Below, piece after piece: positions 20,810 through 31,700 of a stretch of DNA of 43,611 nt. The stretch comes from Paraglomus occultum (Eukaryota > Glomeromycota > Glomeromycetes > Paraglomerales > Paraglomeraceae): assembly GCA_910592205.1 (NCBI GenBank), contig CAJVPJ010000111.1, positions 1 through 43,611 on the forward strand. The letters run 5' to 3'. Every line of letters begins with the position of its first letter. Position 1 is the stretch's first letter. The position numbers and the translations under genes were made by a program. The notes under the pieces were generated by a model. That model worked only from the letters and a program-made list of their open reading frames with translations. It did no database searches and had not been told where the DNA came from.

Positions 20810-22398
20810 TTATTCGTCGTCGTCATCATCCTCCTCTTCGGCTTCCTCAAGCCATTTGGCGAAAGGCAATGCTTTGTTCCTAACTTCTTTGCTAATTATC
20901 TCATCGACATACACAGCGTCAGCTGTCTTTTTAAACAAAGCCTTATAACTAGCAGAGTCTTTACCCTCAATCCAAGCTTGAATAACCTCTTCACATAAGA
21001 TATCGTTCTGATAAAGTTCCATGAGAATTTTGCAGATAATCCTGCCTTCAAAAAGTTCTCTACGTTCAACCCCAACGAGCATAGAAATGGCTCCAAGGAG
21101 AATATGCTGATCGTCCGTAGTTTGAACAAACTGCATAAAATATGAAAATTACGTTTCATCAGTATTACCGACTATAACGATAGTAACACTAAATTCTTTG
21201 TTACAAACTACAAGTAGCTGCATACCTTCTGGAATATCTTTGCCCTTTTCTTAATTTGCTTCGTAATTGATGCATCTTTCTTAAAACTGTCGTCAAACAA
21301 TCCCAGAACGAGTTTCTGCAATACTTGTTCTTTGTCTTTGGCAATACCAAACTGCTTAATCATACTGTAAATCTCTTTATTGCCCAAAGTTTTATTCTCC
21401 TCCAACCATCCTTCAAATGTCTCGTTTTCACCATCATCGTCATCGTCATCGTCATCATTCAATACGAGCGTCGTAACGTTCGCTTCCAAGTCTTTCATCC
21501 GTTCTCTAACTGCCGCCGCAGAAGTATCAACAGCCCAATCATCCTCATCGACACCAGTTTCTTCAGCCGTGGGCAATCTTGCGGCTTCTTCTCGGATACG
21601 TCGTGTAAGTTCGTCGTCCGAGCCATCCGAGGAATTGGTTGTCGGCGATACCGGACCGTTTTCTGATTTAGATTTCTTGGTTTTATCGGACTTATCTTTC
21701 TTGGATTTACCCTTGGGAGGATTTGGTGGATTCTTCAGAATAAATGTAACAAGCTTATGCCGCATATCGACTTCGGACCGTTGACCGCAGGCTTTGCAGT
21801 CACGGATGATTTTTTCGTTTTTGGGTATGATCTAAAGGAAGAAATGAATTAGTCAATAAGTATTCCGATACGATTTTATGTTCATCCCATCTCGTTCGAC
21901 TTGGATACGATTTACCTACCAAATCAGTCTCGGGATTATTACATTCACCACAAAGTACAAATTTCTTTATGAATGCATCAAGTAATTCTTGAAGTTTAGC
22001 GGCTTCGTGAGCGCCATTAACAATATAACGATCATTCTTTTCATCACACTTTACTTGGGCACCAAGCTCACATCCAAAAAATTTCGTGGCGTCTAAAAGG
22101 ACAGTTGATAATGCGAATCAGTATCACTCTCAAAATATAGTTATATGCCTCGGTCAATACTTACAAGCTGGTGGACGTCCCAGGGAACGAGCGATATCGG
22201 ACATATTAGGAACAACAGTTTTTATTCCGTTTCCCCTGCCTTCAATCTAAATGCATGAAAGTTTATGATTAGGACCGGCGTGGAAATCAAATACAATATG
22301 CTCACGTGACAATGTCATAATACCTTTGCAATAAGTTTTGGCATTTTATACCGATAGAAACGGTCCTTTTCATTTCCGCCAATGTTGAGGGTACTCAT
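20810..22398 (-). CDS. TIF5: Translation initiation factor eIF5
   Basis: GTPase-activating protein for eIF2 in the 43S/48S preinitiation complex; cytosolic. Five exons, 22398-22324, 22246-22165, 22092-21920, 21831-21226 and 21130-20810, give 418 residues (yeast has 405). The N-terminus [17 protein letters not shown] holds the GAP arginine finger (Arg16 here, Arg15 in yeast). The second domain has [16 protein letters not shown] and the four-Cys zinc site CGEC...CKACG. A Lys-rich linker with [20 protein letters not shown] and an acidic run follow. The C-terminal HEAT (W2) domain ends with the aromatic/acidic box [17 protein letters not shown], which binds eIF2-beta and eIF3. All introns are short. 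A TCACGTGAC site lies inside intron 1 (22303-22308). Confidence 0.95.
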
Positions 22399-23109
22399 GT
22401 TTACTAATTCTCACCAAAAATCACTACAAAATAATATATTTTACAAGAAAGCTGTTTAGAGAGAGAAACACAAAAGCCTGTCATGGTACAACCGCTTCAA
22501 GTATTCTAGAAAAAAGTTAGCACAATTGTACATACGACGATATGTATGTAAGATGTCAACGCTTTTCTGTCTAGTAATATTGCATACGTTTATGCTTCGT
22601 CAACTGCTTCGTGTAAAAATTTTGGCGCTTATGAACAAAAGTATAACTATTTTCGTTTGGTGAACAAAACATGAAGTGGGCGAGGGGTTTGAGAATAGAG
22701 TGGGAAAAAAGCCAAGTTTCTTCAAAACGAACGAGTAAAAAGTGGTGTTCTCAGGATAAAATAAATGGGGGCGATTCTTGTAGAGTTGGGAAATGGCAAA
22801 AATTGACCGAGTCGGATGAAAATTTTTCGCATTTATAATTTTTTTCGACCAATCTTAGTCTTCGGCTTATTAAGCTTGTCATAATCACATGATATATAAT
22901 ATGCGCTCACATGGCAGTTTTTTGCTTTTTTTAATTTCCCATGTGACTGGATCATCCTACTTTAAACGAAGAACTTTAAAATTACTGCATATTCCACCTT
23001 TGCATCTAACGAAACGGTCCGATCCTGTTGATTATTTAATATTAATTTGTCACCGATAAAGTCAATGTCAATGTAACATATATAACGCTCTCTCTTAGTC
23101 TAATTAATA
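22399..23109. other. Intergenic, no gene seen
   Basis: Spans the eIF5 promoter and the 3' flank of the LRR gene, both on the minus strand. No further coding sequence seen. Confidence 0.45.
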
Positions 23110-25297
23110 TTAATCCCACGCCGACTTTCCGTCACCACCATTTCCGATACCTCCGCTCTCACTCTCTCTTAATATTCGCTCCCAAACTTCAACATCAAAC
23201 GCGTGCACTTTCTTTTCTTTACTCCGTTTATCAGAGAAATCTTTCACAGCTACGACCCCTGTGACATTTACACTACCCAACACATCACTTGCCGATGAAG
23301 TGGGTGGTTCTATAATTGGAGATGTAGCTTTGGGGAGGTCCAATTTTGATGCTAAGGAATGCATCTCCGCTTGATCCTCAGTAACCCCTTCTTTCCGTGA
23401 TACCGTTGAGTTCTCTGGTGGATTCGACTTCTTCACTCTCTTAGCATTTACATCATCCTCACTTTCCCTCTTATGTTTGCTACTTTTGTGCTTCTCCTTT
23501 ATATATTTCTCCTTTTCGATTTTAACTCGTTTCCTCATATCGCCTTTATCGTCCCCCAGATCGTCATTCTTATTCTTGCCTTCCCCATATTCTGTGTTTT
23601 TATTCCCTCCCATGCTATCGCTTCTATCTTCTGTCCCATGATCGGCTTTTCCTTCATCAGAATCATTTTTTTGTTTTGCAAGCCTCTCGTTCTTTTCTTT
23701 CTTTTTCTCTATCCTCTTTTTTATTGCCTCTTGAGCCTTTAAGAATTGGGCTCGTTTCGACTTTATTTCCAAGTACTTCGGGTCAAATCTGTCGCCGTCA
23801 AGGATTCGAAGAGAAGATACCAGAGATACGACCTGGGGAAAATCGATTTAGTTGTAGTCGTTTGTCTAGGAGTAGAGTGTTAAGAACTAGAAAATTTATA
23901 TAGCAGCTAATGTACCTTGTCGCGATTGTAATCTGCTCGTGAGCAAATAGGATTTCCTTTTAAACCCAAGTTATGCAAATTTTTCAGTGAAGATAGCACT
24001 TCGATGTCGCTAAACAACAACTAGTTATTAAAGGTTTTCGTGATCCCAAATTCTTACGTTTCATAAAAATCCTACCTCCAATTTTCAATCTCATTATGCC
24101 CCACTTCAAATACTTCTAATGCATTACATTCCTTCAAGGACTCTGGCAAGGTTTTAATATTATTATGACTTAATCTCAATTCTTTCAATTTTGTATTAAA
24201 TGACAGATCCGGAATTTCCGTTATTGAGTTGTGAGTTGCAGAGAGTTTGATCAAGTCTGTTAGACGAGGGAAAGACGGGAGAGCAGCTATCTTGTTATGC
24301 GAAAGAACTTGAATACATTAATACCAAAAGTGCGAATACGGCCGTTGAAAATATGGAAACATAGGATTAGCATGGCATTGAGTCAGACTGTATCATAAAT
24401 ACGAAACTTTTCTTACCTATGGTATTCAATGCGGTTAAACTTCCAATGTATTCGACTTCTGTGATTTCGTTATTGTTTAACATCAAAGCATTAAGCCGCA
24501 TGAGGAAGAGCAAATGCGATGATATTCGTGATATTTTGTTATTCGAAAGATACAACACTAGGTTTCGTGCGTGTCAATCAAAAGGGTGAAGAGTAAGAAA
24601 AAAACGATTCTAGATGTCTTTATAACTCACTCACATAATAGGAATGCATTTTTTGCTTCTATCCTTGATCAGATTAGAAAAGCGACTATGTAGCATGTCA
24701 CGGTTGTGGAACTAATATCAATTTAATAATTCTCCGTCGACCACACATCAGTAGAATCGCATGATTGAGCGTCTGAGCCAACGCCATATACAGTCGAACC
24801 TCCATAAAAGAAACACAATCGAGACAGCCAAATTGTAGAGGTGTTCTCTTGTAAAGTTTATTCATAACCAATAAGTCAGATTCGTCCCATGACAAATGTT
24901 CTTTATAAGATGCTGTTTCCTTTATAGAGGGTTCTCTATGGAGGTTCGACTGTACAATTACCAGACATACGTTCCACCAGTTTTTGTTCCGGACCTCTTT
25001 TTCCTCTTACCAACCATTTAAATTCCGACACTTTCCCAGTCCATCGCAACTCTGCAGTTCATTATAAGACAAATTCAACCATTTAATTTTCTCTAATTGC
25101 AGCTTCTCCAGGCCATCGAGAGAATTCAATTTGTTTTTCGACAGATCCACTCGTTCTGGTGGGCAAGAAGTCAGAGAAATTGACGCAAGAGAAGTGAGGT
25201 CGCGCGAAGAGAGAGAAAGGATAACAGGGGAGGAATTGGCAGCAGACTTGTTCTTTGATTTTTGTCGGTCAGTTTTGAGGTTTCTTGATTTTGGCAT
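23110..25297 (-). CDS. Leucine-rich-repeat protein with LRR cap and basic C-terminal tail
   Basis: 490 residues in five exons: 25297-25015, 24557-24417, 24307-24076, 24009-23916 and 23832-23110. LRRs of the SDS22-like type run from about residue 45 to 240 (for example VDLSKNKLNSLDGLEKL, WLNLSYNELQSCDGLGKC, LYLSNNKISRISSHL, LRLSHNNIKTLPESL) and close with a cap, LGLKGNPICSRADYNRDK then LRILDGDRFDPKYLEIK. The rest is a Lys/Glu-rich coiled, probably nuclear tail with KKRIEKKKEKNER and KRVKKS signals. LRR-cap proteins usually act as scaffolds; the partner is unknown. The start is the first ATG (MPKSRNLKTDRQ). Intron 1 is 457 bp, several times longer than the others, and contains a MITE; its donor (GTTGGT) is weak, so the exon 1 edge is the least certain part. 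Confidence 0.75.
24791..24952. mobile_element. pogo/Tc1-like MITE in intron 1 of the LRR gene
   Basis: 162 bp starting CAGTCGAACCTCCATA and ending with its exact inverse TATGGAGGTTCGACTG, flanked on both sides by TA as expected for a Tc1/mariner/pogo target duplication. Including the TA the perfect inverted arms are 18 bp (24789-24806 and 24937-24954), with a second imperfect layer inside (AAAAGAAAC versus GTTTCCTTTATAGAGG). There is no coding capacity. CAGTcgAACCTC ends are common in pogo-type elements. It must move with a transposase encoded elsewhere. Confidence 0.75.
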
Positions 25298-25964
25298 AGT
25301 CCAAAATCTGCTGAAAAGCTTTGCGCCAGGATTGGATTTCAACGATCAGCTGACCTATCAAAAATATAGGTACGCGATTATACATAGCAAAGTCATGTTC
25401 ACAATGAGTAGGTCAATGCAGAAAGGAATAAGCACTATCTCTTCCACACGATTAAAGCTGATTTATGCATTCAAGGGATAGAAATGAAAGACAAGAGGTC
25501 CAAACGCTATAATTAACTTGGAATTTTATTTAATTATTTTTCGTCAGAAAAGTATCGTCGAAATACTCATGCTTGATAAAAATTGATGCGTTGAAAAATT
25601 ACAAGTCAACTATCTTAGATTGGATCAAGAATGTACTATCTATCATTCAACAATGATAAACTGCTGTTCATAGTGACCGTCCTGGTCCCAATATTATTAT
25701 TATGGTTGCATTTGAACAGGAGAGCAATAAAGTCAAGTGAACTTCGATTGGGCAAGCTGATATAGTGACGCGTATTATCCGTCGTTTATGAATATGAATC
25801 TTAAGTGATATTCTAATGTTAAAGCTGGCGTGCGCATTGAAAGGAACATGATGGTCAGTCAGCTATATGATGGCGTTACAAGGGCTGACAAAAAAAGGAG
25901 AAGACGATGATGAAAATCACAGTTGTCTTTTATTGATATAGTATATGTAAAAGTCCAGAAGTCA
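25298..25964. other. Promoter side of LRR gene and flank of transposase copy B
   Basis: No conserved gene. Contains one short hydrophobic frame, listed separately at 25631. Confidence 0.4.
25631..25765 (+). CDS. Possible 44-residue single-pass membrane protein
   Basis: From the ATG at 25631 the frame encodes a polar start (MYYLSFNNDK), a clear hydrophobic helix (LLFIVTVLVPILLLWLHL), a basic edge NRRAIK and a short polar tail to TAG. The layout (short lumen side, helix, positive-inside edge) is like small ER or mitochondrial membrane subunits, but I recognise no family. It is too short to exclude chance. Confidence 0.25.
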   Translation: MYYLSFNNDKLLFIVTVLVPILLLWLHLNRRAIKSSELRLGKLI

Positions 25965-26895
25965 GTGGTCACTTTGAATCTGCAGATTGCTACACACAAA
26001 ATATTAAAAATTCTAACAATAACGGTAAAAAATCAATGCGTTTCTTGGAGATAGGTTGCAATTTTGGTTGCTCAAAAAAGATTCCAAGAGAAAAGTTTGC
26101 CGAATTACTTGAGGCGTTTCAAGCTCTCTCTAGATCCGAACAAGATATTTTTTAATGGCACAACTGAAAGCAATGAATGGTGGAGAAATAACCGCCAGCC
26201 GACGTCTTAAAAAAACGCGTAGTAATAAGCGGTCGTTTTACTACTGAGATCGCAATACGCCGTTCGTCAAAAAACGTATCTCAATATGTTAGGAATTGGT
26301 CGCGCTCATTGGAAATCATTTAGCGACGAATGGTATAATACCGCAACATAAAACGAGTGCCGCGATGGAAACACCAAAATAACCATTGATATTGCCGTTG
26401 CTAAAGCTGTGAAGAATTTTCTCGAAAACTATGCCGAAATCCATGGATTACCAAGTCCTGGTGGAAACGTCAATCGAATTACTCAACAGTTGGCACTTTT
26501 GCCTGCCCTGCTGAAACGTGTTACAAATCGGTCTATCATAATTCTATTGCCGGTCTTGAAAATGATAACACGTTGAATTGTTAAAATGCGATGCTATCAT
26601 TATGACACCAATTAACGTCTTATTATTGTATTCAAATCAAGAGTCCAAAAACGTATTTATGTGTCAACGTGCCATGCTCGGAACGGCTTGCAGTATAATG
26701 CTCGTACAGAAGAAGTGAAAGCAGTACAAAGAACATTAGGTAAAGAGAAATTATTACAACAAAAATACGAAATTAGTAGGCGACAGAGAAAATTAGTAGA
26801 TGAGCATTTTAGAACAAAAGGTAAAGCGTAATAATTGTAGTGTTCTACTGGTCATTATGTTACGGTTGGGCACAAAACGTTCGCATGCCTATTCA
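25965..26895 (+). pseudogene. Decayed DDE-type transposase-like gene, copy B
   Basis: Homologous to copy A on the opposite strand. From 5' to 3' in shifting frames: SMRFLEIGCNFGCSKKIPREK, FQALSRSEQDIF, MNGGEITASRRLKK, MLGIGRAHWKS, VKNFLENYAEIHGLPSPG, IAGLENDN, LQYNARTEEVKAV, EISRRQRKLVDEHF and AQNVRMPIQ. It stops before the DNAGGQNKN region, so the catalytic core is truncated. Several stops and frameshifts show it is dead. In places it is better preserved than copy A (the complete GCSKKIP zinc-type segment); in others it is worse. Confidence 0.65.
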
Positions 26896-27054
26896 GATCA
26901 CAATTTACAGTCCGCTGAAATTAAAAATGTCTAGAATATTCGTTGACATAAAAGGAGCGATCAACCTTGTCCACTTTTGGTAAAATCCCTGACTGTAATC
27001 GTATTGTAATCCATAAATTAAACACTGATATGCAAACTTTTGGTCGACGCAACA

Positions 27055-27850
27055 ATGTCTTACTTTCTTCCTCACTTGACCAACGGTAACTATTTCTCTT
27101 GTCCACGTATTTTAAACAAAACCTTGCTGATTTCATTACCTCTTACTTCTAAGGTTGGCAAGTTGACCAAGCCATTCTATCAGAGGAAGATAGAGTGGTT
27201 GTGATTAGGTTTGGACATGATTGGGTGAGTATTAACGAGTTTATGGTGATAAAGTAGTAAACATAACTCACGGTACTTTGAATGCAGGATCCGACCTGTA
27301 TGAAGATGGACGAGACGTTGTATGGTATCGCGGAAAAGGTCAAGAATTTTGCCGTCATTTACTTGGTGAGCTATACATACTAAATAAAAGGTGAATTATT
27401 TTATCGTTTAAAACTTGCGCTTACTGACCTGCTGCTTTTGTAGGCTGACATTACAGAAGTACCCGATTTTAATAAAGTAATTATAACTGCTTTCTAATAC
27501 AAAGGCAATTCTATATACGATCTAACTCGAATGATTTCTTTGTAGATGTACGAACTTTACGATCCGTGCACTGTAATGTTTTTCTTCCGCAACAAACACA
27601 TAATGATCGATCTAGGAACAGGAAACAACAACAAAATCAATTGGGTAAGTAGTAGAGTAATGCTGTGTTGAGTCTAAACTACAATTTGCGACGCCCATGT
27701 TTAGCCCTTATTATGAATTACCCTTTCGCATAGGCACTTGAGGACAAACAAGAACTTATAGACATTATCGAGACTGTTTATCGGGGAGCACGCAAAGGGA
27801 GAGGTCTTGTTGTATCCCCGAAGGACTATTCTACGAAGTATAAGTACTAA
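27055..27850 (+). CDS. DIB1: U5 snRNP 15-kDa thioredoxin-like protein Dim1/Dib1
   Basis: Core spliceosomal protein of the U4/U6.U5 tri-snRNP; nuclear. Six exons, 27055-27085, 27154-27224, 27288-27365, 27444-27476, 27546-27644 and 27734-27850, give exactly 142 residues, the universal length of the family. It starts MSYFLPHLTN, continues with GWQVDQAILSEEDRVVVIRF, then DPTCMKMDETLYGIAEKV, YELYDPCTVMFFFRNKHIMI, and ends RGLVVSPKDYSTKYKY. A thioredoxin fold without an active CxxC, as in all orthologs. Ala replaces the usual Val in LADITEVP. The first exon is only 31 nt. It is convergent with SPT6. Confidence 0.95.
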
Positions 27851-28789
27851 GGAACACAAACACTTTTAGATACAATACCTTGTATAACAGCTATTGGGTA
27901 AGATGTTATTAGTTTTCTGTCGGAAAAATCGGTGTGTAGAGATGTAATGGGTGAGATCGACGGCATGACATAGATTAGAGAACCGAGCATAACGTGAATA
28001 GTAATGTAAAAGTTAATAAATTCCTTTTGCTCTGAAGGAAGTTTAGCAAATATATAGACTTGATGTGTGGTGGCGTATCGATATCCATGTACGGAAGAGA
28101 GAGTGAAACCAAGAGGAACGTGACTTTTGCCGGCAATAATGTAGGAGATATGGTTACTCACAGGATAAGATGCAAAGGATTTCTGGATAAGGTGGACGAA
28201 AATTCGTTGAATACATACTATTTTACAATGCAGATTTGCATTCAAACATCGGCGAGTTACGATGTATTAAATGAGAAGGATAAGATCTTTTGATGCCGGA
28301 ATCACGGATTAAGGATGGACAAAGACCAGCAGAACGGGGCGAGAAACATTCTGCTCAAACTGTTGAGTCGGACAACCTGACGCCTCTGACAACGGCGTCC
28401 TTGTATAAAGATGCGTTTGATAACATCTATTGCCAAATGCGTTTCTTCTGGCATTATGGGGGTTCGTTTGTATGCACTTATGAATCAGGTGGGAATAACA
28501 CTGGATCGTGTCATACTTTGACTGAAAATGAGCTAATTTAGAGTCAATTTTGAAGGGAAAATTGACAAACCATAGTCAACAATTCATGCTCAAATGGTGA
28601 ATAAGATTAGTATTAATTCGCTGTTTCATAAGCATCTTCATCGCTTATGTAAATGAAATAAATTCATTCATCGGATAGTTATTCTATTCTTTATGAGGAA
28701 TGCTGCAATAAAAGCAGCAGGCAAAAATGAAATAAATTTAGTCAGTTCTAGTCCATCTCGGCAATAAAATTAATTGTATGAGCATTAGT
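27851..28789. other. Convergent interval between DIB1 and SPT6; unassigned open frames
   Basis: No recognised gene. A minus-strand frame stays open for 133 codons (28245-27847) but has no ATG near its beginning. On the plus strand a 76-codon frame from the ATG at 28063 ends with a TGATG overlap into another from the ATG at 28293 (to 28541). None shows a familiar motif. GACTGAAAATGAGCTAATTT near 28518 resembles a segment of the repeat end at 1660-1680. Confidence 0.35.
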
Positions 28790-31700
28790 TCAATTTCTGT
28801 TGGCCTTAAATGCAAGTGAATGTCCTGCTAATTTCTTGAATCCAGTAATCAAATCGTTAACGGTCGCATAATTCATCTGATTGAGCCTAAATCCTTCAGG
28901 AACAACAACACCGTGCTGCGAAATTAAGGAATTCGTTGTAGTCAATAAGTATTATCATACTTGATGATATTCACAACAATCACTCTGGTAGTTTACCCAA
29001 TATACGGTTTCAGTCCGTAAAGAATTCCGAATGCCAATCAAAAATCCACCAGCCTTTTCTTGATCAAGACAAAACCCATAAGCAGCAAACTGTGGGCTCC
29101 ATTGTAATTGTTTAAGAAGATAGTTTTCTACATACAGGAGGAGAATTAGCAAGATAGATAGATTTGTACATTACAAACAACTAATTCGGAATACATACCA
29201 AGGGCAGCTTTATCCGTTCTGAATTTACTGTGATTAAGTAACGAGCCCAACTTGCGAGCGGATGAGTCAATGTGATGGACCAGCAATTCATCGATTTCGC
29301 TGTATTCGTACTTTCCGACCTTTACTCTCGCTTTACCATCAGGCCCTTTTGGTAATTCCATTACATCTAATTGATAAATGACATTAACAGCTGATATAAG
29401 CACAAGTTTCATATTTCCATCGCACAATCATAAAAGTAGACATATTTACCAAGATGCTGATAAATGTTTGGGGCAACTTTCCATGTACAACCGATAACGT
29501 TAGGCCCTTTTGATGAAGGTCTGAGGACAGTTTCTCCTCTGCGTTTGTCCTCTAGATGTTTCTCAGCCTCGCTCCAAGTCATATCCTTGAATAAAGAGTG
29601 ATGTAATATACGTTTTTGGGGAAGTTTTTGTGGCGGCCGGCGAGCTACTATATTATCGGGGCAAAAAAAGTGTCAACGATCAAATAGAAAAAAAAATTTT
29701 TTTTTTTTCATTATTGCAACCAAACCTTTTTGCGTCCGTGTAGCCAGTGCTTCTGCAGCTCTATCATAGTATAGGTCAGGCACGATCGAGTTATCCTCTT
29801 CAACGTCTATTACCTCATTAGGTTTACATGTCAATTCAACCACTAGTTCGTGTTTATCAACTCTTACTACTTTGCAGTCAACGGTCTGACCCTCCTGAAG
29901 AACCAATCTAGCATCAGATAACGGTTGATCAGTGATTCTATATACATTAATTATAGCATCAAGTCCTGAGGCCAGCTTGCAATTAACTATTTTTTCTTGA
30001 ACTCTAACTATCTGAACGTCGGGTACAAAGCATCCGGGATAAAGTGTTTTGTCGTTTTCCCTATAAATATACTCAAATATCTCATCAGGGCTGGGTTTCT
30101 TGAATTCCGCTCGCATGTCCTTATACGGCTCTTGTAATTCTTGTTTTATAAGATATAGTCCATAACTTCTGACAGATCTGTAGATATTGGCTATTTCTTC
30201 TGCATATTCGTCCAGTGACAAATCATTCAGTTTGTCAGGTTCGCGCTCCATTATCCTCCGGACATACGTCGCTGCTGGTTCACATTCCATTACATCTTCT
30301 ACGTCAGCATCAAGCGCATCGCATACCATCTTACGGGCTATTGGATAATCTTGAGGATGGATACGGGTCGTATCCAGTGGCTCGGCTGTCCCATCAATAC
30401 GAATAAATGATGCGCAATTCTCGAATATTTTAGGCTTAAGAATCTTTTCGTTTTTGAGAAATTCTCTTGACAACTGCGAATCCATTCCCAATTCCCGCCT
30501 TAGTCGACCTAAACTGTCCAAAAGGCCCTTTGCTTTGCGAGGCCCGAGACCACTAACATACTTTACTACATTCGCCAAATATGGATCATCCAGTGCAAGT
30601 GAAAGATTTACACCAACAGAGTTTGTTACATCAATTATAACACGCTCGAGTGCTTCCTTTAGCTTCTCACGGTGAACCTGTTCCATAATGAACAAACACA
30701 CAAAGTTAATCTTCAACGGCGACAATGATAATATCAACGACAGCAATAGTACGAGTAACTATGAAAGCATGACACATAACGCAATGTCTTTTGTCAATCA
30801 ACTTACCAATCTCTGCATCGGATGTAAATCAAGAAGAGTAGTATCATCGCCTAACGCAGTGTACTCATGAAGAGGTGTCTGGACCAGTCGTGCAATTGAC
30901 GCGCAGTATCGCTTCAACTTGTCTTTCTCCTCTCTGAATTTTATGTTCCAAGGTTTACCCGCTTGAGAGTCACGTTTACATAGTCTCGCAACTTCATCAT
31001 TCACGACAAGAACGTCAATCTCGTCTTCAGTGTCCTCTCTATATCTCCTATTATACTCTTCAATAAGAGCATTAACCTGAGTCAATAGACTTTTGGTATG
31101 TGATGAATATCCTGCCACCACCGCAACTTCAGGTCGCTTCTTTCTCAAAAAGTCAGTAAACGCTTTGCGATCTCGAGAGGCTCTCTCTTGAAGTTGGATG
31201 TCCTTTTTTGGATTTGGTGGTCGGAGATCATTAAGCGTAAGCATTGATATTCGACGATGTTCGTCTATAAAGACAACTTCGATATCTTGAGGTGTTTCCT
31301 CGTCTCCACATGTGAGCGCAATGACACGCGGGAGCATGTCTGGCTCGAGATTATGGCCTCCGTAAGGGCCAATATTAATTTTCTAAATGTACAAATAAAG
31401 TTCGTAAGAACAAGCGCGTTATGAAATGTACGGTAGATTAATATTTACCTTCTCAAATTTGCTTCGGCATGCACTTAGAACATAGTCTTCGGCGTCAGCC
31501 TTCAGTTTAGCTCTAAGCCATTTATCCATATCCTTCTCCAGCCAATCACTAACTGCTTTGTCAATTATGTTACACCGATGAGAATCCCATTGGACTCCAT
31601 ATTGACTGGTACTATCGCTTTTCATATATTGATACATTTCTTCGACTAGATTTTGCTTATTGCGAAGGCATATGACAACATTAGTCAAGCCGTCTTTTTC

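Noticed and set aside
21325-21784. Two long plus-strand frames rich in Ser and Val/Ile
   Set aside because: Antisense of the acidic and Lys-rich linker of eIF5; composition artefacts of GAT/GAC and AAG runs.
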